In this document: positions 33,341 to 41,515 of the stretch, in pieces
Numbering within the stretch: the first letter of the stretch is position 1
Layout: each line of letters begins with the position of its first letter
Source: Hanleya hanleyi
Taxonomy: Eukaryota; Mollusca; Polyplacophora; Lepidopleurida; Hanleyidae
Assembly (NCBI GenBank): GCA_036873755.1
Contig: JAVTVY010020444.1
Location: 1 to 64,000 of the forward strand
DNA length: 64,000 bases
Direction of reading: 5' to 3'
Program-made: the position numbers and the translations under genes
Notes under the pieces: generated by a model
Database searches by the model: none
What the model was told of the DNA's origin: nothing
The model's input: the letters and a program-made list of their open reading frames with translations, nothing else

Positions 33341-33728
33341 TTAAACACTGTTGGTAAAAACATTTTATTAATAAATACAATTCTGAATTTAAAACGACCT
33401 GCAATACATTTTTTATTTTGTTTTGTTTTTTTACTATATTATCTCTTCTATCAGCAACATTATTCACACACAAACCCTATGAAAACTGATGAAAACACCA
33501 ATCTGAAATTTTTGCATTGAAAAACCTGGGAAATTGTCCTGAAAAAATATGAATTTCAATAGCCCATTCAATTCAATTTTGAGTGCCAGAAATGGCCCAG
33601 AATCCATTTCCAGCCATCTAGAACCCGAGAGCTTCCGGGGCCTAGGCGGCCCCTGGAACCCGGCCTGAAGTGCTAGGATGGTAAATTGGGATGAGACTCC
33701 CTGTTTTCAAATTCTAGCTAAACCCCTG

Positions 33729-35272
33729 CCGGGTACATGTCGTGCTCGGATCCGGCACCGATGAATCTGTGCCCAGGTGAAAAGAGACCATGTCTCCTGG
33801 AACAGCAGTCGGGACTTCGTTCCCCCCAGCTTGTTGATGTAGCTTACTACTGTCGTGTTGTCTGATGCGATCATCAGAGAGCTGTCAAACAGTTGAGGGC
33901 TCCAGTGCTGGACTGACATGTTCACTGCTGCCATCTCCAGAACATTGATGTGTAGTGTCTTTTGTTGTGGAGACCACCTGCCGGCTATCTTTAACTCTCC
34001 CAGATGGGCTCCCCAGCCCGTGAGTGATGCGTCGGAGAATAGATTCTTGTTCGATGGTGACCAGCGGAGTGGAATCCCGAACATGACGTTCTCCCTGGAC
34101 TGCCACCATTTCAGAAACTGATGCAGGTGCTGAGGAACTGGTACTCTGGGGTTGATGGCCGAAGCTCGTAGATACGGCTGCAGGTGGAACTGTAACGGTC
34201 GCAGCTGAAGTCGTCCGTACTGTGTCAGATCCTGAGTTGATGTCAGCAATCCCAGTAGACTTTGCCAAAGACGTAAGGGTTGTGATTGGAAAGATAAAAA
34301 TCTTTGGATGATAGACTGTATCTTTGTCCAACGTTCTTCCGGGGGCAGGATGATCCGCCTCTGTGTGTCGAATACTGCTCCGATGTATTGTCGTCTCTGA
34401 GCAGGCTCTAGTTCCGACTTTGTTGGATGTGGGATGAATCCGAGATACCTCAGGAGTTGAATGATGAATTGTATCTGGGACTTGAGTGCTGACTTCCTTG
34501 ACCCCCACACAAGGATGTCGTCGATGTATGCCTCTATGTTGATACCCCTTAGGTGAAGGAAGGTCATGATTGGTGACGTGATTCTTGTGAAGCACCAAGG
34601 GGCGATGGAGATGCCGAACGGCAGGACCTGCCACTCGAACCGTCTCCCGGCAATGATGAATCGAAGATATCGACGATGATGTTGATGAATGGGAACATGA
34701 AGGTATGCATCCTGGAGGTCGATGGAGGCTAGCCAATCGTCCGGTTTTAGGCGGGACCGTAATGCTGGAACTGATGTCATTTTGAAGTGTGGAGGTGGCG
34801 CTAGAGTGTCATTGAGTCGACGTAGGTCTATAATCATGCGAAGCTGATCTGTGTCCTTCTTGGGAACGAGGAAGACAGGACTGTAGAATCCTGGACTTGC
34901 TTCTTCCACGGGTAATTCCCTGACAGCGCCCTTGTCCAATAACACTTGTACTGACTCCAGTAATGTCCGTACATGTTCTGGCCGAACTGGAAGACGTGAT
35001 GGTTTGAGTCTGGTGATGAGCCTGGGGTACTCTAGAAAGGTGAGGAAAACTCCATCTCTGAGAGATCTGGCGACCCACTTGTCGTCTGTGATAAGCTTCC
35101 AGTTCCGCCAGAAGATCCGTAGACGTCCGCCCACGACCGGATGATTGAATACCTGGAATTCTGGAAGGATGAAAGGATGATGATGATGGGTTAAAAGCTG
35201 AGGCTGGGGACCGTCAATTCCGACGGTCAGGCTTTCCTTTGCCCCGGTCGGAAAACTTTCCTCCTCTGCCAC
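33729..35272 (-). CDS. DIRS-2 reverse transcriptase-RNase H
   Basis: An open frame of about 515 residues before the hAT junction. The RT domain spans about residues 95-290 with FLVPKKD (135-141), SIDLQDAYLHV (183-193), LPFGISIAPWCFTR and the catalytic YIDDILVW (YIDD at 249-252). RNase H follows with Asp 414 (FSDASLTGWGAHL), Glu 446 (VLEMAAV) and Asp 471 (IASDNTTVVSYIN), ending at RARHVPG. This copies element RNA into DNA. The start overlaps the gag frame by about 46 bp, so initiation or a frameshift there is plausible. The fourth RNase H region lies beyond the insertion in 30051-30689. Confidence 0.9.
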
Positions 35273-35682
35273 GAAACTGTCCTTTCCCGTAGGAACGAAA
35301 ATTCTGCTGGCTGTCCTGCTTGGGTAGACTGCCCGAGTCTAGACGTGACGGCAGAACGTCCTCCTCTGGTCGACTTGCCTTGACCTTTACCCTTGCCCTT
35401 GCCTTTACTTTTGCTGTAAGCTAGGGCTCCGATAATGCGGGAAGTCTTCTCGTCATTGACGGCAGGCATGACTGTGGAAATGGCTTGGTTAAAGAGATAC
35501 TCGGATGACAGAGGTTGCTGTGCCAATTCGTTCTTTACCGATTCCAAAACCTCAGACTTGGGATGTTTCAGGTATGCAGCTCGTCGAGCCTGCACCATCG
35601 TAGCATAGGTAAAAGCCCCTGTTTCCATGAGATCCACATTAGACTTGTTCATGGAGTCGATAAAGGCACTGAGAAACTCCAT
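35227..35682 (-). CDS. DIRS-2 gag, C-terminal part
   Basis: A 151-codon open frame beginning MEFLSAFIDSMNKSNVDLME, with an alpha-helical Gag-like middle (ATMVQARRAAYLKHPKS) and a Lys/Gly-rich tail (SKGKGKGKGQGK, then STRGGRS) like nucleic-acid-binding tails of Gag proteins. It continues the gag reading upstream (35700-35996) after a probable frame change. The ORF has no domain I can name beyond position and composition. Confidence 0.65.
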   Translation of the reverse strand: MEFLSAFIDSMNKSNVDLMETGAFTYATMVQARRAAYLKHPKSEVLESVKNELAQQPLSSEYLFNQAISTVMPAVNDEKTSRIIGALAYSKSKGKGKGKGQGKSTRGGRSAVTSRLGQSTQAGQPAEFSFLRERTVSWQRRKVFRPGQRKA

Positions 35683-35684
35683 CT

Positions 35685-35996
35685 TGGGTTGTGAGAAGGT
35701 CAGGGATCAATCTTTATGCTTTTTGTCTGGATCCTGAATCACCCTGGAAATAGCCGTCAGGAACCAATCGGAGTATGATGTAATTCTGTGTTGTGTCAGC
35801 ATCATGTCCTCCACAGCCGTGTAACCGATAAGGTTAGGTGCGACGTTAAATTCCAAACAACCAAACCAAACCAACCTCCACAGCACAGGCCTGCTTCTGT
35901 TGAAGTACCACCGCTGGTGTCTTTGTGAAGTTCAACAGTCTGTCAAGATCCGGGTCCGACTTCGGGGCCTTGAACGGTAGATTGTCTCCGTGAAGG
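35685..35996 (-). pseudogene. DIRS-2 gag middle part, broken by a 57-bp insertion
   Basis: The reading LHGDNLPFKAPKSDPDLDRL then FTKTPAVVLQQKQA matches the region around 54070-54180 of DIRS-3. The frame is broken by the insertion at 35818-35874 and resumes VEDMMLTQ-, VIQDPDKKHKD-like. The hAT at 35997 cuts its upstream side. Confidence 0.65.
35818..35874 (-). mobile_element. 57-bp SINE-like micro-insertion with a 10-bp target duplication
   Basis: CCTCCACAGC is present on both sides (35808-35817 and 35875-35884). On the minus strand the insert reads TTGGTTTGGTTTGGTTGTTT followed by GGAATTTAACGTCGCACCTA. The TTTAACGTCGCACC core is a widespread invertebrate repeat motif. DIRS-3 lacks the insert at the homologous place (near 54176-54193). 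A 10-bp duplication suggests an L1-like nick-and-copy event with a very short or truncated SINE. Confidence 0.7.
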
Positions 35997-36805
35997 CAGT
36001 GTTCGAATTTAAGAAAAAATTGAACCAGTCCGCCGGACTGGTGAGCCAAAAATGTAACCAGTCCGCAAATATTTTTACTAGTCCGTTAATATTAAATAAA
36101 AGATGATCTAAGAACATTTGTCATCATTTTGTTCTCTGTCATGGTTGCTACTAAATAAGAAATTAATAATTGTGAATTTCTTGAGCGCGTGTGAAGATAA
36201 TAACATACGACAAACCCCGTCGGCTAGACTTTGACGGCGACCTTGACTGCACGTGTCGTCGCGAAACACTGCTTCAACAAATGCCATTTCAAGCCAAGAA
36301 ATTAGTAGATTTCTTTCGACGTTGATGGAGAATATGTTTAAAATTGTCCTGGTAAACATGATCAGGTCGACTGAAGCGTAATCATGTTGCTGATTTCTCA
36401 ATTCTCGACCTGGAAGTGGATGCTTTATTTGCTGAAAAGATCGTCAACCTGCCGCCATGCATTGCCATGCGCTGCATTACAATCACACTTTACGGTATGC
36501 TGATACTGTTCGCGCCGCTTTACGGTTGTTGTTGTTGTCGCAAAACGCGACCGTGGTCGTGATTTCGTTGGAATTTGCTGAATTTTTTTTTAGACTCGCA
36601 GGATTTATTTTAGATTCGGTCGGGTAACCGAAAACAGACATATCTTTTACAAATTGTGCGGAGATATTCAGAGAAATAGTTTACACAATGAACTGAGAGT
36701 TTTTTTGTTACCAGTCCGACGGACTTGTTGTTCAGTCACTCACACCAGTCCGTTTGATTTTTTACCAGTCTCGGACTGACGGACAGGTGCCAAATTCGAA
36801 CTCTG
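35997..36805. mobile_element. 809-bp hAT-like MITE D in DIRS-2 gag
   Basis: Ends CAGTGTTCGAATTT and the reverse complement of CAGAGTTCGAATTT, with gaagg duplicated on both sides (35992-35996, 36806-36810). DIRS-3 at about 54071 gives the uninterrupted target. Inside each end are repeats of 'accagtccgYcggactgg'. The 5-bp duplication matches hAT A. No coding capacity is evident. Confidence 0.8.
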
Positions 36806-38580
36806 GAAGGGTGTAAGTCTTGAAAGGACCGGGCTTCTGGAGAGATTTCGGAGTCTTTAACTGTCGATCCAGTGCATCATATAGGGTAGCTGATGCCGGA
36901 GATGGTGCGCAGGTTGGCGCAGCTTCCTCCTCAGAAGGCTTGTTCAGTCCGTAGAGAGATGCCGCTGTAAGTTTTCTCCGTTTCCGGACGGGGTCAGCCG
37001 GCTGTTTGTCATCGCCGACCGCCGGTCTGGGCATCTCTGGAACCAGCGTGTGTACCGCCGCTATCGTGGCTTTAAAAGGTAGCACGTCCTTATTCTTGTC
37101 TTCTACCTCCGACTGATGGGAGGGAGGTGACTCTGTATGAGACGAGGATGGCGAGTGAGTGGAACGTCGTGCGTAATCCTCTCCGGTGAAGAGACCTCTA
37201 CCACGGTAAGGGGCTGTGTAGCCGGGAGATGACTGTGCTTCTTGACCAAGCTAGGTATCCTTGGAGCAGAAGTTTGTTCCTTGGGTGCAGTGGAATGGTG
37301 ATCCACGGGTTCCTGTTCACCTCTGGACTTTCGTTTATCCCGATGCTCCGGTCTATCCCGGTGCTCCGGGCTACGGTGATGGGGGGTAGACGTCCGCTCC
37401 TCGCCATCAGTGCGTGCCTGTTGACGGGAAACCGGTGAACGGCTTCTCCCTCGTCTGGTGTAAGGTCGCTCCGGGGTATGGTTCCTATGGTACAGACTCC
37501 GGTAGGCTGGACTAGGTGAAGGGGTCCGACGTGTGGGACGGTCCCTCTCCCGATGATGACGTACAGGATAGGAATCTCGGCGTTGTAACGGTGTGCGACT
37601 TCGTTGTACGGGTCCAAGCTGGAGTAGAGGCCGGCTCACGGCGTTCTGGCTGAGTCCGTTCCTCATAAGTCCGTGACTTCTTGGATGTGGAGTCTCGGTG
37701 ATCTGTACAAGTCCGTTCTGCTTGAGTCCGTGACTTCTCAGATGCAGACTCTCGGTGTGCTGGATAGGTCCGTGTGGTCTCCCGTTCCGTGGTATGGCTC
37801 CGGGCTGTAGTTTCCTCCTGCGGTGCTCCGGTGTCGGAGTCCCGGCGGTCTGGATAGGGCCGTGATTCCTTGGAATCCCGGTGTTCCCTGTAGGCCCTTG
37901 GCTTGTCCCGACTCCCGGCGTCCCGTATAGAGCCGTGACTTCTCCGTGCCGTGGTCCCGGTGAGCTGTGCTTGAGCCGGGGTCCCGCTGTAGTGGTGGAG
38001 TCCGTGATCTTGATTCTCGGACTGCCTTCTTCGCCGTGTCCGTCTGTGTCTCCGGGGTACGGCGGTTCTTTGGGGACTTGGATGAACGGGATTTGATATC
38101 CGAGGACTCGTCTGTGACGGGGCTGTCTAGTGGAGTCCGTGTCAGCACTCTAGCCGGTGCAGTAGAAGTAAACCGTATCGCCGTGGCTTGGGCTTGACTG
38201 GTCTGCACCTTGTCTTTTGAAGGTACCGTCGATTGTAAGACTGTGCCACTGGGGTGTATCTCCGGGCTTGTAGTCGTCGCTAAAGTTGAGTCTTCGTTTA
38301 GCGATAAGTCATGGATAAGGGCCTGATTAGCTTCTGCTTTTTCAACAGGTCCTTTCCTCTGGTCACCGGCTGCCTTCAATAGTTGACTACGTCTTGTTGC
38401 AGCATAGCTAACCCAGGTAGCGTCGTTCCAGTCTGCACACTCGGCACAGGTACTCTGCCTGTAGCAAATCTGTGCCCTGCATTTGAAACAGAAAGAATGT
38501 GAGTCCTTTACGGGCCAAAACTGACGACATGATTCACATCTCTTACTATTCTTGATAGTTTGGGTGACTACGTTAGCCAT
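36806..38580 (-). pseudogene. DIRS-2 gag N-terminal and SR-like region (three open blocks)
   Basis: Blocks are 38580-37738, 37666-37103 and 37085-36806, separated by frame changes or stops. The first starts MANVVTQTIKNSKRCESCRQ and has a four-cysteine, zinc-ribbon-like cluster (CESC, then CFKCRAQIC, then CAEC). The second is very rich in Arg, Ser, Pro, Glu and His with RS/RD/SP dipeptides (RRTPSPSPAYRS, RRGRSRSPVSRQQ). The third has VPEMPRPAVGDDKQ and a basic KRRKLTAASLYGLNKP that could be a nuclear localisation signal. DIRS-3 has colinear equivalents. Role: Gag-like nucleoprotein; the RS-rich composition is unusual. Confidence 0.7.
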
Positions 38581-38599
38581 ACTGACTTACAGACCAAAA

Positions 38600-38835
38600 A
38601 AATAACCCTAGGGTGCGTCTATAACAACCAAAAGTTACTGTTTACAGGAGCTCTTTCAAAACAGGTCTTGTTGCCAAGACTGCAAAGGAAAAAGAGTGAT
38701 GGACATGCGCGGAGAGCACGCCACCTGGCGGACGATCGACGCAGCGATCAGGGGAGATAATTTTGTTTGCAGGAGATCTCCAAATGGAGGAATATGGCAT
38801 TTAAGTGATAACAGGTGAAGATTTGAGACACAAAC
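38600..38835 (-). repeat. DIRS-2 right inverted terminal repeat and leader
   Basis: It holds the ITR ('gccacctggcggacgatcgacgcagcgatcaggggagataa...tggcatttaagtgataacagg'), the reverse complement of 28610-28700. The sequence between the ITR and the gag start (38580) is the likely promoter and 5' leader. The same ITR core occurs diverged in DIRS-3 (50215-50320 and 56285-56395). Confidence 0.75.
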
Positions 38836-38939
38836 TTAACGATTTAAGAAACTACCAGTGCACATGGCATGCATGTACAAATTATTCAGTATATGTTAGA
38901 GTATAATTACAACCTATATGACCAGCAATGGATATTCAG

Positions 38940-39266
38940 GATTCTATTCTTTGACACAGATCATCCCCAGAGCATTACCAGAGCATTGCCAGAGCAATAC
39001 CCTATCAAAACCAGATTAAAACCAGATCATCAAACCAGTGTATTACCAGAGCATTCGATCGTCTAACCAGAGCATTACCAGATCTATTGCCATATCGATA
39101 CCCCATGTTCCAAAAACAGATCATTACCCCATCAAAACCAGATTAATACCAGATCACCTAACCAGAGTATTGCCAGAGCATTTTCCATATTGATACCAGA
39201 TCATTGCCCCATTCTTCAAACCAGAGCATTACCAGATGTATTGCCATATCGATACCCCATGTTCCA
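38940..39266. repeat. Subrepeat array of element E, right arm
   Basis: Units of 'accagatcattaccag', 'accagagcattaccag' and 'ccatatcgataccccatgttccaaaaacagatcattacccc', the reverse complement of the left arm. It corresponds to about 7150-7620 in copy 1. Confidence 0.8.
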
Positions 39267-39267
39267 A

Positions 39268-40373
39268 CAAGAGTTCAATTGAACCCAAAATACGCCCTTA
39301 AAAAAATACAGTCGATAAACAACATAAAGGCCTGGAGCGATATTTGTAGGAGCAAATAGAACTCCAGTTAATCTTACTCTGCAGGGGTGCATATTCCCCC
39401 ACCCCTGGTTATGCGCTTGTATGTATCACTCAGTAACTTTAAAACTAAATTTTTGTTACCATAAAGCTGCAAAAGTAAGCTCATCAGCCTGATGAATTTC
39501 GTCGAAATGACAGTAGGTGCCAAATACAAGGATTTCAGACTAAAATCAAGAGGAGAAGAAAATGTCGAATCAGCTCAAAAACAGTTTATGCACATGGTAC
39601 CGACCATATGCACCAAATTTCAAAAGAATCCATCGAAAAGTCTGAGACGAGTTGCGTTCACGAGGACAATTATGTGGCAAATAAAAGATTTCAGACCAAA
39701 ATCAAGGGCAGATAACTCAAGAAAACGTTGAATCGGGCCGAAAAAGTAATTTCAGAAGAATCCATTGAAAACTCTGGGACGAGGTGCGTTGACGAAGACA
39801 GTACATGCCAAATACAAGGATTTCAGACCAAAATCAAGGGGAGTAACTCCAGAAAATGTCGAATCTGGCCGAAAAAAGTTCGTGCACATCTACACATGGT
39901 ACCGATCATGTGTACCAAATTTCAGAAGAATCCATTAAAAACTCTGGGACGAGTTGCATTGACGAAGACATAGATGCCAAATACAAGGATTTCAGACCAA
40001 AATCAAGGGGAGTAACTCCAGAAAATGTCGAATCGGGCCGAAAAAAGTTTGTGCACATCTACACATGGTACCGATCATGTGTACCAAATTTCAGAAGAAT
40101 CCATTGAAAACTCCGGGACGAGTTGCGTTGACGAAGACAGTAGGTGCCAAATACAAGGATTTCAGACCGAAATCAAGGGGAGTAACTCAAGAAAACGTCG
40201 AATCGGGCCGAAAAAAGTTCGTGCACATCTACACATGGTACCGATCAGGTGTACCAAATTTCAGAAGAATCCACTGAAAACTCTAGGACGAGTTGCGTTG
40301 ACGAGAAAAAGTTAACGGACGGACGGACGACGCCATACCATAATACGTCCCGTCAAATTTGACGGGCGTATAA
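39268..40373 (+). mobile_element. Pearl/Helentron-like element P3
   Basis: The left end has a small palindrome (gttcaattgaac, 39273-39284) and tacgccc. The right end has a hairpin (cccgtcaaatttgacggg, 40349-40366) followed by cgtataaaa, so tacgccc/gggcgta form subterminal inverted repeats. About five monomers of 130-170 bp fill 39500-40310, and they end in a ggacggacggacgac run just before the hairpin. The target is an A-run in element E (gttccaaaaacag), whose empty versions are at 7324-7336 and 39108-39120. Confidence 0.7.
39505..40310 (+). repeat. P3 tandem array, about 170-bp monomers
   Basis: 'gccaaatacaaggatttcagaccRaaatcaaggg' recurs at about 39529, 39806, 39975 and 40145 (last spacings 169-170 bp), with a diverged unit near 39677. 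Each is followed by 'tacacatggtaccgatcatgtgtaccaaatttcagaagaatccat.gaaaactct' and 'gacgagttgcRttgacgaag'. Confidence 0.85.
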
Positions 40374-40425
40374 AAACAGATCATTGCCCCATCAACACCA
40401 GATTAATACCAGATGACCTAACCGA

Positions 40426-40860
40426 TGGAGACAATGGATCGCGCAGGTAAAGCCGACTTGGCTCGAGAAGCCTTTGTTGAACTGAACAATGGAGCCGGTT
40501 TGGCAGGGACTCCAGACAATGCGATACCGGTAGAGGTCAAACTGTCTAGCAGTTGAAAATTATCGTCCTGTAGAATAGTGCCACTAGGGGAATATTTACA
40601 GACGAAACTGGGCTTTGAAATTTATGAGACAAATCTAAGAACTTCATTGGACTTCATGTCATTTACAAGGGAAATTTCTAAGAGTCGTCTATCGACCTCC
40701 GATAGTGTAGAATCCTCAGACGCATGTAACAAATAAGCACGACGGGCTTGGGCATATTTCTTCCAAGTAGCAGAATCCCATAACCCCACCTCCAACGGGA
40801 CAACGCTTGCCCACACGCGCGACAAGAATTAGAAAGGGGAACAGAAACCTCAGACATAGC
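40426..40860 (-). pseudogene. DIRS-1 gag N-terminal remnant
   Basis: A minus-strand frame starts MSEVSVPLSNSCRACGQALS. A second frame continues WDSATWKKYAQARRAYLLHA and LSEVDRRLLEISLVNDMKSN, aligning with ADWNDATWVSYAATRRSQLL of DIRS-2. A later YSPSGTILQ corresponds to HPSGTVLQ. It is shifted at the cysteine cluster and cut at 40425 by element E copy 2. Confidence 0.75.
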
Positions 40861-40989
40861 TAATGTAAGAAGAATTTCCCGAAAAAGAAACAACACAAGT
40901 CAATCTTCAAAAGGATATAACCGGCGGTAACAACAACAACACAGCTGTATTGCTGTAACACTTCCTAGATGTGTACTGGTCGAGTACAA

Positions 40990-41192
40990 ACTGAGAAAAA
41001 GGATATGAATGGGTATGAGCAGAGCTTATATAGTAGCCTGGCTGGGATGTATGGGAGAGCTCCTCTAGGGGCGGACAACCCCCTAAGGGGAGACAACTTT
41101 TAGTTTTAACTTCCGTTTTTAACAGTTTGTATTGTTCTTCCTAATGGAGATTAGGCATAATCAAAGCAGGTTTACGATTTGGGAAATAAATA
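40990..41192 (-). repeat. DIRS-1 right inverted terminal repeat
   Basis: Reverse complement of about 23150-23330, including 'ctcctctaggggcggacaaccccctaaggggagacaac' and 'gcttatatagtagcctggctgggatgtatgggagag'. It is nearly perfect over 190 bp. It would contain the 5' promoter; a TATATA-like 'cttatatagt' is present. Confidence 0.8.
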
Positions 41193-41515
41193 TGGAAAAT
41201 TGCAAAAGTCATTCCACTTTTCAAGTCTGGTGATCCTGAGCTAGCGGAAAACTATAGACCGATATCTGTGCTTTCAACAGTTTCCAAAATAATTGAACGT
41301 CATGTCCATGACCATCTCTATCAATATCTTTCAACTTTTGAATTATTATGTGATGCGCAATCTGGTTTTCGAGCAAAGCACTCCTGTCAAGAGTGCCTTA
41401 ACGAAAATGGTTGAGTCCTGGTTAGGTTCAGTCGATAAAGGCCACTTTGTTGGGTGTGCAAAGTTAGATTTTAAGAAGGCATTTGACACAGTAAACCATG
41501 ATATTATTATAGAAA
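41193..41515 (+). pseudogene. CR1-like RT, palm fragment
   Basis: It resumes at WKIAKVIPLFKSGDPELAEN after DIRS-1, then YRPISVLSTVSKIIERHV, QSGFRAKHSC and CAKLDFKKAFDTVNHD (RT domain 3 with the first catalytic Asp). It is cut at about 41515 by the pearl-like element. Confidence 0.8.

Larger units (their letters stand above)
30690..33728. mobile_element. hAT-like transposon X with an 8-bp target duplication
   Basis: Flanked by ccgggtac on both sides (30682-30689, 33729-33736); one copy plus removal of the element restores the RNase H frame of DIRS-2 around its HVPG motif. Ends are CATAGTATTAGCCAG and the reverse complement of CAGGGGTTTAGCTAG. Near the left end is a short repeat of 'ttgagacggg' (30732-30821). 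No transposase is seen. A TTAA element (31522-33340) fills most of its centre. Confidence 0.75.
28551..38835 (-). mobile_element. DIRS-2: DIRS-type retrotransposon, most complete copy in the window
   Basis: The left extreme attaaacatttataaataatg and right extreme gagacacaaac are fused in complement at the internal complementary region (28726-28828). Inverted terminal repeats are about 28590-28700 against 38690-38820. Minus-strand coding order is gag (38580 to 35227), RT-RNase H (35272-33729), RNase H tail (30689-30051) and tyrosine recombinase (30624-29155), with overlapping frames as is usual for DIRS. Later insertions are a SINE-like 57-mer, a 0.8-kb hAT and a 3-kb hAT. The target in element E closes exactly (gcaaat/ttaac) with no duplication, as expected for recombinase-mediated insertion. 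Without inserts it is about 6.4 kb. Confidence 0.9.
27614..40423. mobile_element. Element E, copy 2 (foldback-like), inside DIRS-1
   Basis: It starts CCCTTACCGAAATGC like copy 1, followed by the CTGGTAATGATCTGG array (27640-28110) and the unique core (28110-28550 and 38836-38930). The reverse-complement array follows (38940-39266 and 40374-40423). The core is split by DIRS-2 and the right array by pearl-like element P3. The array stops at 40423 without the final GGTAAGGG, so the right end is deleted. Copy 1 supplies the unoccupied site for DIRS-2 and P3, and copy 2 supplies it for the inserts of copy 1. Confidence 0.7.
23123..41192 (-). mobile_element. DIRS-1: DIRS-type tyrosine-recombinase retrotransposon, degenerate
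   Basis: The ends are inverted: about 23155-23320 ('ctttgattatgcctaatctccattagg...') against about 40990-41180. An internal complementary region (23409-23503) joins the complements of both extreme ends, the hallmark of DIRS elements and of their circular intermediate. The element reads on the minus strand: gag remnant (40426-40860), then a long interruption by element E copy 2, then recombinase remnant (26305-27206), then 2.8 kb of 3' noncoding DNA. It sits in the CR1 RT with no duplicated target bases. I see no intact RT; that part is deleted or unrecognisable. The outer 18 kb span is mostly later insertions. Confidence 0.8.

Noticed and set aside
33885..34736. 283-codon minus-strand frame with PPGCIPSCSHSS-like sequence
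   Set aside because: It overlaps the RT-RNase H ORF in another frame and has no motif; it is a shadow.
33729..35272. LTR retrotransposon or endogenous retrovirus origin of the RT ORF
   Set aside because: No direct long terminal repeats, protease or DDE integrase. The ends are inverted with an internal complementary region and a tyrosine recombinase follows, which defines DIRS.
37198..37617. Second 139-codon minus-strand frame overlapping gag
   Set aside because: An out-of-frame shadow of the RS-rich gag block, which accounts better for the conservation with DIRS-3.
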